Positions 45,396-57,050 of a DNA stretch of 64,000 bases are shown here, one piece after another; the stretch's first letter is position 1, and every line of letters begins with the position of its first letter. The notes beneath the pieces are model-generated. The model ran no database searches and was not told the origin of the DNA. It worked only from the letters and a program-made list of their open reading frames with translations. The position numbers and the translations under genes are program-made. The DNA is from Cryptomeria japonica (Eukaryota; Streptophyta; Pinopsida; Cupressales; Cupressaceae): contig NC_081414.1 in the NCBI RefSeq assembly GCF_030272615.1, positions 765,001-829,000 of the forward strand, given 5' to 3'.

Positions 45396-46893
45396 AATGA
45401 TGATCTCCTCAGGGATGTCCCTTAGCTTATCATTTTTTTTCTTCTACATATACTTGCATTTATGTGTGCATGTGTTCCTTCATGCTTTCTTTATCTGTTT
45501 GTTCCCTCCCGTGGGACCCAGGTCACCTGTAGGTACTTGGATATGGGAGGTTGACTGTCTTTATCTGTTGTTCTCTCTTGCAGGACCTGAGATACTCCAT
45601 ATGTTATCGGATACAGGGGATTTTCTTTTGTACCAATTCTTCTATCTGTATATCTATTTCTTTTGTCCGTCATATCTCTTCTTTTTTAATGTTTGGGGAT
45701 GATACAAACCATTAGGGGCATCCTTATGCCTTCTTCCATGTTGACCTAATTTATTTTTCTTTTTCTCTTTGTCTTCATGCACCTTTCTTCAGATCCGAGA
45801 TCTTTGGCACTATGACGATGCACCCATCTTGTAGTGATGTCTATACTTTTGGCACTGCTATGGGTTCTAATGCCAAATTATCTGATCCCCCTATCTCTTG
45901 CATTGCATCTTTTGATGTTGTGGATATCTATGTGCTACTTGTTCATTGGTGGAATTCCACAAAAACATATCGCTATGTTGACATGCAACAACTGCTCTTC
46001 TTCTTCAATTAACATTCCTTCCATACATATCATTCTAAGGGGGGCCATCATATCATCATTTCTTTATTTGTACCTTTATTTTTATGTTTTTTCATGCATT
46101 TGATTTATCATGTGTGCCTAGGTGGGGGCTAAACCACTTGATCATTTCTTTCCAAGATCACATAGGTGGGGGCAAAACCACTTGATCTATTCCAAAGATT
46201 GCCTACATGAGGGCTAAACCATAATTTCAATCCGCATCATCTTTCTTGCCTTGGTAGAGGCCAATCTACTATGTTCCAATTCCAATTACCCTATCGCATG
46301 GTGATCCAACACCTCACTACCCATGATAGTATATCATTTCACCCTATCATATGGTTATCCATATTGGCATTCCAATTTTCTCTATCATATGGTTATCCAT
46401 ATCGGCGTTCCAATTTTCCCTATCATATGGTTATCCATATTGGTGTTCCGATTTGCCCTATCAGATGGTTATCCATATTGGCGTTCCAATTTTCCCTATC
46501 GTATGGTCATCCATATTGTCTTATCACACCCTATCCTATGGATCTCAGCATAGCACATGACGTTCACCATATCAACGTATCTTTTAACAATGGTGAACGC
46601 CCTATCTTGTATCTTTTAGTCATCAGGGACTTTCCTCCACGATGAGGCTTGTTCTTTTTGTGCCTTGTTCCAACTTCTTTATCATATCTTATCATCTATC
46701 AGGCTAGACTGCAACTAGCATGTTGTTGATGTTCCAAGTATCGATTTCTATTCCAAAATTCTAGCATCATATTGCCAGGGGCAACTTCATCTGATCAACA
46801 AGCATCTGCTTCCCTATCACGATATTTTCTTGTCTTCACCTTTTCTACCTTTCCTACTTTAGCTTCACATCTCTTAACAAAGATATGCTTTCT
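45396..46893 (+). other. D 3' non-coding region with PPT-like repeats
   Basis: No credible gene. Three copies of a purine-rich CTAGGTGGGGGCTAAACC-like motif lie at about 46119, 46164 and 46202, followed by a 38-bp tandem repeat at 46342-46518 and then unremarkable pyrimidine-rich DNA. Confidence 0.6.
46342..46518. repeat. 38-bp tandem repeat, about 4.6 copies
   Basis: Units begin at 46342, 46380, 46418, 46456 and 46494 with CCCTATCATATGGTTATCC. Because 38 is not a multiple of three, the three overlapping frames spanning it give the same peptide in shifted phase and are not genes. Confidence 0.9.
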
Positions 46894-46908
46894 AAAGTGG
46901 GGACAAAA

Positions 46909-47158
46909 TGTAGAGTAAAAAATATCACCCTCATCACCCTTAGTGGCAATTGCGACATGTGGCACCTCCCACATGTTGCTTGGAGGATAGGTTCGCCAAC
47001 TTGTCCTTTTGTCCTTCGAAGAAGTCCACGTTAGCTTCCCCAGAGGTGTTACCAACTCTGCCGATTTGATAGATTCATGGACGCAGATGCGACGTGGATA
47101 CATTTGCGTAGTGTACTACTGTCCCACCAACCTACCAGCCAATAGGTGGCTATTGGGA
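46909..47158 (+). repeat. LTR D2 (3' LTR of D, truncated)
   Basis: TGTAGAGTAAAAAATATCACC directly after the PPT. It follows D1 for about 250 bp and then switches to LTR C text at about 47159 (junction GGGACATTT). Confidence 0.85.
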
Positions 47159-47346
47159 CATTTATTTCTCACTATGGTTTTTCCCATCTTGGGTTTTCAA
47201 CGTATATCCTGGTGTTGTGTGTTGTGTTATTGATCTTCTCACTCTTTTTCATTATATGGTTAATTACTTGTGAGAGCTCAAAATATTTTTTAGTATTTTT
47301 AATGCATACATTAATTCACCCCCCCTTCTCATTTGTGTCTTCAACA
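47159..47346 (+). repeat. LTR C tail, copy beta
   Basis: Matches the last ~190 bp of LTR C1 (CACTATGGTTTTTCCCATC ... ATTCACCCCCCCTTCTC ... TCAACA). A decayed PBS TTTTTATCAGAGCCC follows, and gag start ATGGATAGGAATGAG at 47421. Shows that the C 5' region exists twice in tandem. Confidence 0.85.
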
Positions 47347-47437
47347 ATTTTTATCAGAGCCCTAGGCTCCCTATTAGATAAGCTTTCTCTAGCTTGGGTA
47401 GATTCTAGTTTGTGTACACAATGGATAGGAATGAGTT

Positions 47438-48603
47438 TGTAGAGTCAAAAATATCACCCTTGTCACCCTTAGTGGCAATTGTGACATGTGACACCTCCCC
47501 CATGCTGCTTGAAGGATAGGTTCACCAACTTGTCCTTTTGTTCATCAAAGAAGTCCATGCCAGCTTACTCAGAGGCGTTACCAACTCTACTATCTGACAA
47601 ATTCGTGAATGCAGACGCAACACTAATACGTCCACGTGATGCGCTACCATCCTGCCAACCTGCCAGCCAGTAGGTGGTCGCTGGGATGTTAGAACCCACC
47701 CTAGGAAAAAATCATAATGCCTCCCTGCATGGCCATCAACATTCAAACTCGTCCCTTAGCCTATATCCTTGGTTTTGGGACATTTCCAGGGGATCTTTTG
47801 GTAGATTAGAGACTTGCTCTTGGAAATTGAAGCTCTTGGAGACACCACCACCATTGTTGCAGTATCGTCAAGCTACCAAGTTTACCAAGCATACCAACAC
47901 TTTCCAATCACTAGGGGAGTAATCTAACTCTATCTTGCATTTCCAATATCTCATTTATTTTCCAATTACCAAATAGCATAACATTGTCTTTGTATTTGTG
48001 TTTTCATTCTTCTTTATCAATTTCTGCATCATTTTCCTTTCCCATGGATTTTTGGGTTGTTCCTCGAGATGGAAACACCAAAATAGGGGTCTGACTTAGG
48101 AAGACTCCAAAACACAACCCCCAACATTTTCTCTCTTGCATGTGTGTAGGGATTATGTTGCATGATTGAGTGTCATATTGCGGAAGTAAACATCATAGCG
48201 AGCATCTTGGTGAGTTCATTCCTAACTTTCTCTTCTATTTAGCTATTCTTTTTCATAGTTAACATTATGTACGTTGCATTCTATCTATTTAGTTAGTATC
48301 CATCGAGTTCTACATTTTGTCTATACGAACTGGACATCTTTGTCTAGCTCTGTACTTTGTCTAACCTAGACACTAGCGCATTGCACTGTAGTCTGCTAAA
48401 CATGCTAAAGTCTCGGACCCGCATTGCCATCTTGGCCACAGAGCCTTGTAAAGTTCACCAAAGGTCTGTCTCGATTCCTTGATAGGTCTAGAACATTATC
48501 TTATCCCTTGTCCTAGCCTTGCACTAGTTCACAGAGGTGTCAGAAGGACTATTCGCTCTCCGAGGATTCATCATTCCTGAGGTGTTGAATTCCCTCCGTT
48601 ACA
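47438..48603 (+). mobile_element. Solo LTR D3, 1,166 bp, TSD GAGTT/GAGTC
   Basis: TGTAGAGTCAAAAATATC ... CCGTTACA, the same length as D1. Left flank GAGTT (47433-47437), right flank GAGTC (48604-48608). Sits at the same codon of C gag as D1, so it descends from the same insertion event, reduced to a solo LTR. Confidence 0.85.
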
Positions 48604-49457
48604 GAGTCCTGTTCTAAAGTACTAATGTTTGAAGGAAACAACTATGCATTTTGAAGCATAATAATGGAAAACTATTTGTCCTCCTTAGGTTATGATGTTT
48701 GGATGATTGTAAAAAAGGATTATACTGTTACTCTTACTTATCCTACTAATCCTTATGCTAAAAAGAAATATGAGTGTAATACTAAAGCCAAGATTGCTAT
48801 TATTAATGGGTTGTTAGATACAGAGTCTTTGAAAGTCATGGACTATAAGTTTGCAAAGGATATATGGGACAAGTTGAGAAACATGTATGAAGAAGTGCCT
48901 AATATTATTGAAGAAATTTTTTTGGGGGAGCTGAAGATAGGATCTGATAGATATAGTGATGGTGAAAGTGGATCAGATAGTATTTGCAGTAAAGATGAAA
49001 AAGAAAATGATCTATTCATGACACAAGAGGTCCAAAATGATGAGAAAACATCAAGGTGTGATAATGGAGCTCAATCCAAAAATAAAAAATTTGATGATGA
49101 CGAAGAAGGTGAAGATGATTCTAAGGTGGACCTTGAAGGAGAGTTGATTTTTTCTCTTGAATAAATTGGTAGATTAAAGGAAGAACATGCAAGATACAAG
49201 AAATCTTCCCTAAAAGAACTAGATCGATTGAGAAATAAACTTCATGTGTCTGATCAGAACATCACTATCTTGAAAACTTAGTTAGAAGAAGCCTTAAGGA
49301 GTAGTGAGGTGCTGAAGTTAGAGATTGATACAAAAGAAAAAGAGTGCCGAAAGTAAGAAGATGAAGTGGAAAATATAAAGAAAGACCTTGAGAGATGCAA
49401 GGAAGACCTGAAGTTTAGGATGAAGTGTGAAAGCAACACCAATGCACTAAATGAGGC
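48604..49457 (+). pseudogene. Element C gag, copy beta (start at 47421)
   Basis: With D3 removed, gag reads in phase from ATG 47421 into 48609. It has a Ty1/copia UBN2 / gag-polypeptide domain: VLMFEGNNYAF-, YLSSLGYDVWMIV, YECNTKAKIAIINGLL, FAKDIWDKLRNMYEE. Stops include TGA at the Trp of NYAFW and TAA near 49162. An acidic Ser/Asp/Glu stretch (48930-49150) and a coiled coil follow. The copy ends at about 49457 (...NALNE) where D LTR sequence takes over. Zinc knuckles are lost from this copy. Confidence 0.8.
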
Positions 49458-49460
49458 CCG

Positions 49461-50349
49461 TAATGCCTCCCTGCATGGCCATCAACATTCAAACTCGTCC
49501 CTTAGCCTATATCCTTGGTTTTGGGACATTTCCAGGGGGTCTTCTGGTAGATTAGAGACTTTCTCTTGGAAATTGAAGCTCTTAAAGACACCACCACCAT
49601 TGTTGTAGCATCGTCAAGCTACCAAGTTTACCAAGCATACCAACACTTTCCAATCACTAGGGGAGTAATATAACTCTATCTTGTATTTCCAATATCTCGT
49701 TTATTTTCCAAATACCAAATAGAATAGCATTGTCTTTCTATTTGTGTTTGCATTCTTCTTTATCAACTTCTTCATCATCTTCCTTTCCTGTGGCTTTTTG
49801 GGTTGTTCCTGGAGGTGGAAACAACAAAATGGGGGTCTTACTTAGGCAAACTCCAAAACACAACCCCCGACATTTTCTCTCTTGCATGTGTGTAGGGATT
49901 ATGTTGCATGATTGAGTGTCATATTGCAAAAGTAAACATCATAGCGAGCATCTTGGTGAGTTCCTTCCTAACTTCCTCTTCTATTTAGCTATTCTTTTTC
50001 ATAGTTAACATTATGTATGTTGCATTCTATCTATTTAGTTAGTATCCATCAATTTCTGCATTTTGTCCATATGAACTGGACGTCTTTATCTAGCTCTGTA
50101 CTTTGTCTGACCTAGACACTAGCGCATTATGCTATAGTCTGCTAAACGTGCTAAAGTCTCGGACCCGCGCTGCCGTCTTGGCCACGGAGCCTTGCAAAGT
50201 TCACCAAAGGTCTTTCTCGATTCCCTGACAGGTCCAAAATATTCTGTTATCCCTTATCCCAGCCTTGTACCAGTTCGCATAGGTATCAGAAGGACTATTC
50301 GCTCTCTGAGGACTCATTATTCTCGGGGTGTCGAATTCCCTCTGTTACA
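49461..50349 (+). repeat. LTR D4, 3' 889 bp only
   Basis: Aligns without net length change to D3 from 47715 to its end, finishing TCTGTTACA, followed by AAGTC (decayed GAGTC). Its 5' 277 bp are missing; the join to gag beta at 49455-49461 includes a few unmatched bases (GGCCC). Confidence 0.85.
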
Positions 50350-53300
50350 AAGTCCTCTTATAAAGTACCAATGTTTGATGGAAACAACTATGCATTTTGG
50401 AGCATAATAAAGGAAACCTATTTGTCCTCCTTAGGTTATGATGTTTGGATGCTTGTAAAAATGGATTATACTATTCCTCTTACTTATCCTACAAATCCTT
50501 ATGCTAAAAAGAAATATGAGTGCAATACTAAAGCCAAGATTTCTATTATTAGTGGGTTGTTAGATACAAAGTCTTTGAAAGTCATGGACTATAAGTCTGC
50601 AAAGGATATATGGGACAAGTTGAGAAACATGTATGAAGAAGTGCCTAATATTGTTGAAGCAAATTTGTTAAAGGAGATGTAGATAGGATCTGATAGATAT
50701 GTAGACACCTAAAAATGGTCAACGCTTGCAGAGTCATACTTTAACATTTGCGCATTGCCTCATTTTAGGTTTTTGCGTCGCATTAACATTTCTCCTATGA
50801 TTCATACTTGGTTTTTATCATTTGCGAACATCGAGTCATTCTTCTACATTCTTCAGTTATCTTGCTCTCAAATTTGGTCTTGTCAACAACACTATCCAGT
50901 CATGATTTTAATCGATTCTATCTTATTGCATCAATGTGCATGCTCATTTGTCATTATTTTGGACATCATCAATCCTAATTAAGGTTTTGTCCTCCTGTCA
51001 ATCTTGCGATCGATTTGTCATCGATCGTTGTCCTCTTATCAATCTTGTCGATTTATTATCAATCCTTCAATCTTGTCGATTAACGATCGATTTGTCATCG
51101 GTCGTTGTCATGTTCGATCTTGTCATTTTGCGATTGATTTGTCATCAATCATGGTCATTTTCAATCCTGTTGTCTTGCAATCTATTTTGTCATCAATCCT
51201 TGTCCTCTTGTCAATTTTGTCATCTTACGATAAATTTATCATCGATCGTTGTCTATCTCAATTATGTCAATTTGGATCAATTAGTCATTGTTCCTCGTCA
51301 ATTGGCACATTTATCAATCAAATCATTTATCACATTGGTCATTTATCAATCCAAAATCAAATCGAATCGATATCAATTATCCTTTGTCAAGACCTAATTG
51401 TCATTCTCGCATTGCTAATTCGTCTTCTAGGGTTTCGTGATTTCATCATTTAACCTTGTGTGTCATTTCTTCCTTTAGGATTAATAAATTGTTTATTTAT
51501 CCTAAGTCTTCTCATTGCAATTAAATGTTCATTTAATTGGCTAATTATTCCTCTTTGTGAATTAATTAATAAATGACAAATTATTAATTAATTTACCTAA
51601 TTTCTAATTTCTATCAATTTCTTAATTCCTAAATTCTTAATTCTCTAATTTCCTAATTTTCTAAATCCTAATTTCAAATTCCTCCTATTTCTCTCCTAAA
51701 TTCATGGAAATGACATGACAATTTGTCATAAATTTGTCATAATTGACAATCAATCAATTTTGACATAGAAGTTGTCATAATTTGTCATAAATCATCAATC
51801 AACAAATTTTGCATAGAAGGTGCATAATTTGTCATAAATTTGTCATAATTGACATAATTGATTTGCAATTTCCATTTGAATTGAATCATGCTAATCTTGT
51901 CATCTCTCCAATTCTTCTATAAATTGGATGATCTTCATCAATCAAAGCTAATTGGTAATCAGATTATCGAATTTCTAATCACTTTGTCAAATCACGCTTC
52001 GAGTATTCTTGAGCAATCATCTTGTCTACTTGCTTTCATATCATGATCATGCACTAGTAGGTGAGATCCACAACCAAACCATTTGAAGAGGAAAGAAGAA
52101 CAATGGAGCCGCATGAAGGAGCATTCAAATCATACCTTTGGTTTGCTTAATTTCTAGTTTTGAATGCTTTTATTTCATGTCTCTATTGAATGTGTTTTAG
52201 GATAGATCATTGCAATTGTGCTTTCGTGATTGAGCTAATGATTAGTATGTTTATCTTGTTTGTGATGATCTCCTATTTCCTAATGTACAAGATATAGTGA
52301 CGGTGAAAGTGGATCATATAGTATTTGCAGTAAAGATGAAAAAGAAAATGATTTATTCATGGTACAAGAGGTCCAAAATGAGGAGAAAACATTAAGGTGT
52401 GATGATGAAGCTCAATCCAAAAATCACAAATTTGATGATGATGAAGAAGGTGAAGAGGATGCTAAGGTGGACCTTGAAGGAGAGTTGATTTGTGCTCTTG
52501 AATAAATTGGTAGATTAAAGAAAGAACATGCAAGATACAATAACTCTTCCCTAGAAGAATAAGCTCGATTGAGAAAGAAACTTGAACATCACTATCTTGA
52601 CAACTTAGTTAGAAGAAGCCTTAAGGAGTAGTGAGGTGCTGAAGTTAGAGACTGATGCAAAAGAAAAAGAGTGTCGAAAGCTAGAAGATGAAGTGGAAAA
52701 TACGAGAAAGAGCTTGAGAGATGCAAGGAAGATTTGAAGTTTAGGATGAAGTGTGAAAGCAACACCAATGCACTAAATGACATGATGAACAAGAAAAAGC
52801 ATTCCAAGGATCCTACTAGTTTAGTAAATGAGATAAGAAAAAGCTCCACAATTGGAGAGGTGTTGAACCATGAAATAGTTTTTGTGTCAACAAAGATAGA
52901 TGGAAAAGGACATTGATTTAAGGTGAGAGAAACTCCTAGAAAGTAGATAGATCTAAGTTATCATATTTCTATATCTAAAAATGAAGACAAGAAGAAATCA
53001 GATAACAAGACTGCTAATAGTGGACAATTCAAGGTCTTGAATAGAGAAAGAAGAAGCAGAGTCAACAAGTCCACATGATCTCCACCTGTTTGGAACAATC
53101 ATTTAGTGAGGTACAATATTTCCTTATTTGGTTATTGTTATTCATGCAAAGGTTATGGGCATAAAGTGAGTAAATGTAGAAAAGGGTCTAAGCGGGGTCA
53201 AGTTACATTCTCTAGAAATATGTATGTAGTTTGTCACAAATGTAACAACTTTGGTCACCAAGGAAGAGTGTAAAACTTATACAAGACATTATCATGCATG

Positions 53301-53736
53301 GAACAAAAATAGAAGTGTTTTTGGACTACCAAGAAATTCTTTTGTTCCTTTTGTTGATGACAAGACCATATGTCATAGATGTAATGACTTTGGGTGCAAA
53401 GAACAATATTATAGGATTAATAAGTACAAAAGGAGAACAAATCAATATGGTATAAATTTATCCACTCCTCTATTTAATGATAATATGGTGTGCTACAATT
53501 GCAACAATTCTAGTCATTTAGCAAGATATTGTAGAATGAAATCTATCAAACAAAAGAATAAGATAGATGTTGCTCCCTTGAGAAAATCTATGTCAAGAGT
53601 TGCAACTGAGAAGAAGAAAGCAATCAAAACGATTTGGAGAAGGAAACAAAACCAAGATGATAAGAAGAATAGGAAGGATGAAACTATGAGCAAAAACTAT
53701 GCACTTCATGCACAAACAACATCTCCTAGATATTAA
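50350..53736 (+). pseudogene. Element C gag, copy gamma (split by solo LTR F)
   Basis: Copia gag: KVPMFDGNNYAFWSII, YLSSLGYDVWMLV, YECNTKAKISIISGLL, AKDIWDKLRNMYEE; the Trp lost in beta is kept here. TAG at 50680. It is interrupted at 50699 by LTR F and resumes at 52295 with the Ser/Asp-rich and coiled-coil parts, which carry two TAA and a small frameshifting deletion near 52585. Zinc knuckles: CYSCKGYGHKVSKC near 53127, CHKCNNFGH near 53233 with a frameshift before its last Cys, a degraded CHRCNDFGC near 53371, and CYNCNNSSHLARYC near 53491. TAA at 53734. This full plan (UBN2, coiled coil, four knuckles) suggests A and B ORF1 are gag forms that lost the UBN2 part (inference). Confidence 0.8.
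50700..52289 (+). mobile_element. Solo LTR F, 1,590 bp, TSD AGATA
   Basis: TGTAGACACCTAAAAATGG ... TAATGTACA, flanked by AGATA at 50695-50699 and 52290-52294. Removal rejoins gag as in copy beta (GATAGATATAGTGA). It contains GATCGAT-rich tandem units at about 50990-51290, TTGTCATAA-rich units at 51710-51870 and a TATAAAT box at 51918-51924. Apparent ORFs inside are repeat products. Confidence 0.9.
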
Positions 53737-54456
53737 GAAGAACATAACCTTAGGGGGAGCTAAGCATGATAACATATTTTACCCCCATTTTCTGAAGAGA
53801 ATTAGTATAAAGACTTTAAGTAATAGAAACCATTATAAGGATAATTATTGTTTATATGTTTAAAGAAGTTGATGTTGGTTTGCAAAGGATATTTGTATGC
53901 TTGTTGTGGGTGTTTGAGTTGTAAAAGTTTTGACAACTGTATTTGTTTGTAGTTGCATAGTTACTTATATTGGTTTTGAGTACAACTGCAAATGTTGACA
54001 AGAGGTTGTAGGCAGTCCATAATACCAAGAATGGTTTATGTAGCAACACACATGTATAAAGGGACCAATTTTTGTCTTAGTGCATAATTTATATTTGACA
54101 AAGAAACGAGGTGTAAAAATTGCTTTCAAATGTTATTCCTTCTTTTGTCATTTAAGTTGAATTTTTTATTACAAATTTTGAGATCACTATTATTCCAGTG
54201 ACTTCTTAGAGTGGTGTAACAAGTTAGTTGGAAAATAGTCACAAGTTATAAATAGATGGTGTTTTTCAGTCAATGTCTCTAAAGGTGAAAATTCTGTATA
54301 TGAGTCTATGGATTGGATGACAAAGTTTCAAATGGATTTAGGACAATGATAATAATAGGCTTGCACAGATAATGATCATCAAACACTTTCACAGAAGGAC
54401 AAAGTGCTAATGAACAAGAAATTGACAGAGTGTATTGGTTTAAGGGAAGTTCATTT
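53737..54456 (+). other. Element C 3' region, no gene
   Basis: Begins with CTTAGGGGGAGC at 53750, the same PPT-like run that follows ORF1 in element A. No ORF2-like or pol-like sequence follows. Confidence 0.5.
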
Positions 54457-55620
54457 TGTAGCATCCTAAATTTTACTACCTTACAATTTTGACCACTTTT
54501 GGGTCCTCACCTTGGAATTTGAGCCCCTAGGCTTGATGAGGACCCGATTCTTCTTATGTCATACAAATTTGACTTCATAATGACCCTGTGCATCATCCAA
54601 AACCCTTGTCCTGTCCCCAAAATTGGGTAGGAACAAGGTGTGGCACCTTGGTACCTAATAAGAGAAGGGTGCTATTCCTTGGTAGTCCCAATTAGGGCCT
54701 TGCTTTGGGACCTTTGGCTATTTCAAAAATCGAGTAGAAAATCCAGCCCTCTATTGGCTCATGTTGGAAAATTAATATGTTTTTCAACTGGCAAGTATAA
54801 AAGGAGGCTTTCCCCTCCCATTTGATCATCTCAACAATCATATTGGTCAATCAATTCAAGCAATCAAGTGTTCAAATTTGAGTGAGCAAGCAATTGGTTT
54901 TCCTTTAAGCATTGGAGTAGCAATAAGGTCAAGATTCAAGCATCGAGGTTGACTTCATAAAACCCTAATTCCATGTGGAGACAAATAAAACTTCACAAGG
55001 AGGTATATCATTTGTATTTTCAGTTAGTTTTCAACATCTACCTCAAAAGGAGAAAATTTCCATTACTGCAACTCAGTTATCTTTCATTTCTATTTCATGG
55101 TTAAGTCCAAAACTGGGGTTTGACCCAAACAAATCCCTATTCCTGACCTATTTCCCCTTCTTTCTATGTGTAGGAAACAAGTATGGAGTTGTGATCTTTA
55201 GAATAAGCATTATTTATAGTGATGAATCGATCCCCCATTGGAGTGCAAAACAATCGGAGGACTAGGGTGACGAGCACCACGGTCTTGACTTTTTAGGGGT
55301 TATTTTTTGGAAACAGGTCCAAATTTGCTTACATTGCTCAAATCTTAATTCGTGGTTCAATCCTATGACTGTAGCTCACTGTTTATGCATTTCTACTTCA
55401 ATTTCTGACACTTTTACCCTAATTTTAGCAATTCAACTCACAAAAGAGGGTTTATTAATTCACACCAACAAAACCCCCAATCCAATCAAATTTATTAGTC
55501 CTAATCCTTGTTGGTTTGTGACTAGATCTATTGGATTGGAACCCTCTTTTGAGTGTGATGGTCACTAAGTCAAAAATTAGCGGTTTCTTCCTTTTATGGC
55601 GGGAACCCTAATTTTTCACC
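54457..55620 (+). mobile_element. LTR G, right end approximate
   Basis: Begins TGTAGCATCCTAAATTTTAC, an LTR-like start, and has a strong TATA-like GTATAAAAGGAGG at about 54795, followed by an AT-rich leader. The right end and TSD could not be fixed; 55620 is an estimate. Short ORFs within (for example 54975-55265) match nothing I recognise. Confidence 0.4.
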
Positions 55621-55985
55621 CACACGTTGTTTTCAGCATACGTCCTCGAATTGGTTTGTACTCCAAGGGAGAGGGAGAATAGAGATTACGGTTCTTAGGG
55701 AGAGACCGTAAGTTACAATAGAAATATTGCAAGTACAGAAAGATTGTCAGTGCAACACATAAGAAAGGCACAAAGGGAGATGATCTAGATATAGGTCTGC
55801 AACTCACCATGATTGTATATCCTTTAGTTTTATATTTAGTGTAGATTGATTGGTACACCTAGGAAATATTATTTTATATTTGATAGGGTGAGAAAGATAG
55901 TTTGAATTTATAGGGATTCCCTTTGCCATTGTTGTCAAAGGGGGAGAAGATGAGTGTGATTGAAACTTATGCCAAAGGCGGAGAT
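55621..55985 (+). other. Element C 3' end and polypurine tract
   Basis: Contains AAAGGGGGAGAAG near 55937 and the terminal PPT AAAGGCGGAGA at 55974-55984, the same two-PPT arrangement as in element A. Confidence 0.6.
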
Positions 55986-56892
55986 TGTTTGTGTTGAATT
56001 GTTATTGATGTCAACATATTGCCTTGTAGATAGAAAATATGAGTGTCACATAGATAAAGTGCATCTTGATAGAGATGATCCAGTCCAAGTTGACAGAGTG
56101 GATGTGTATGAGACCCATGTCTGTGTTTATGTTGAATAGTTTGAGAGTGGGTTGAAGAAATAATGGAGGTTGCATTTGGATAGATAAGCCAAACATGATG
56201 TCAAATGATATAACTGACGGAAGGGATCAATACTAAGTTGGTTCGACATGACATAGATGTCTTTGAGACCTTCTAGCAAAGAAGACATATTGTGCACAGA
56301 AGAAACATCCTATGTGTGAAATGATTTTTCCTATTCATCACACATTGGTAGTACAATGACAATATCGAGTATCTATATAGATTGATCGATGAGTATTGGT
56401 AAAGTGTGAAATGACACACATGCTTTTTGCCCTCAACTTGGAGCGCATGTAGAAGTGTTAAGACATGTTAGGCACAAGATCCCAGTGGTCAGGATAAATT
56501 GTTAGGTGAAGGTTGCCATGTTGCGATGGAACCGTGGGAGTTCACATGAAATGATAGGCACAAAATTACAGTGGCCAAGATAGACCACTGACTAAGGTCG
56601 TGATGTTGCGATGAATCACTAGACATATGTGGTGAGATACTATCATGTGTTATATTGGGGTCCACAGAGATAGAAGGATAGAAGAGAGTGCAATGTCACA
56701 TGGAGAAGTGATGTCATCGGGAAAGGCTTGTGATGAAATCATTAGCCACCGTGTGTCCAAAGAAGTGAAGAAAGTGTTGGCTTGCACGTTACGATGATTC
56801 ATGTTGAAGTCATGTCATGATGTTGTGGCCCATCACCACATGTCCTTGATAATGTGATATAGATAAAGACCTAGGGAGATTGTGTTGATGGT
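55986..56892 (+). repeat. LTR C2 (3'), truncated
   Basis: TGTTTGTGTTGAATTG... matches LTR C1 from its start to about 38870 in C1 (common text AAAGACC-AGGGAGAT). After 56890 the similarity ends, so the U5 half is missing. Confidence 0.75.
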
Positions 56893-57050
56893 GTTGTCAT
56901 CGATTTAAGCATGGCCAAAATCATGAGGTAACCCTACAAAACTTGTCCATTTCGTACCTCATGTCCTCCGGGAGAGGCTAACCTACTCCGTCGGTTAGTC
57001 AAGATTTTCTTTTTGTCGTTTTTAAGTTAGTGTTTTTTTCAGTTTTACCT

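Larger units (their letters stand above)
40039..47158 (+). mobile_element. Element D: Ty3/gypsy gag-pro element without RT or integrase
   Basis: 5' LTR 40039-41204, PBS-like TGGTGAATCCGACGTG at 41208-41223 (not initiator-Met), gag-pro ORF, proline-rich extension, tandem repeats, PPT AAAGTGGGGACAAAA at 46894-46908, and a 3' LTR broken after about 250 bp. It was inserted into gag of C with TSD GAGTC. I find no RT, RNase H or IN blocks in 44100-46890, so it is non-autonomous. Confidence 0.75.
37871..56892 (+). mobile_element. Element C: gag-only copia-type element, rearranged, with nested D, F and G
   Basis: 5' LTR 37871-39947, PBS, gag (interrupted), short 3' region, PPT AAAGGCGGAGA and a truncated 3' LTR at 55986-56892. 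Flank on the left is AGAAG; the right flank is lost, so no TSD can be shown. No pol sequence occurs between the gag stop (53736) and the PPT. With the insertions removed the internal region is basically gag plus about 1 kb, so this is a terminal-repeat, gag-only element. It holds gypsy D (TSD GAGTC), solo LTR F (TSD AGATA) and LTR G, and parts of it are triplicated. Confidence 0.7.

Noticed and set aside
46271-46645. Three overlapping plus-strand ORFs giving repeated peptides
   Set aside because: Produced by the 38-bp tandem repeat, whose length is not a multiple of three; the same peptide appears in every frame.
50755-51453. Several plus-strand Ser/Ile/Leu-rich ORFs (and 59811-60222 minus)
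   Set aside because: They fall inside LTR F repeats and have overlapping alternatives in other frames.
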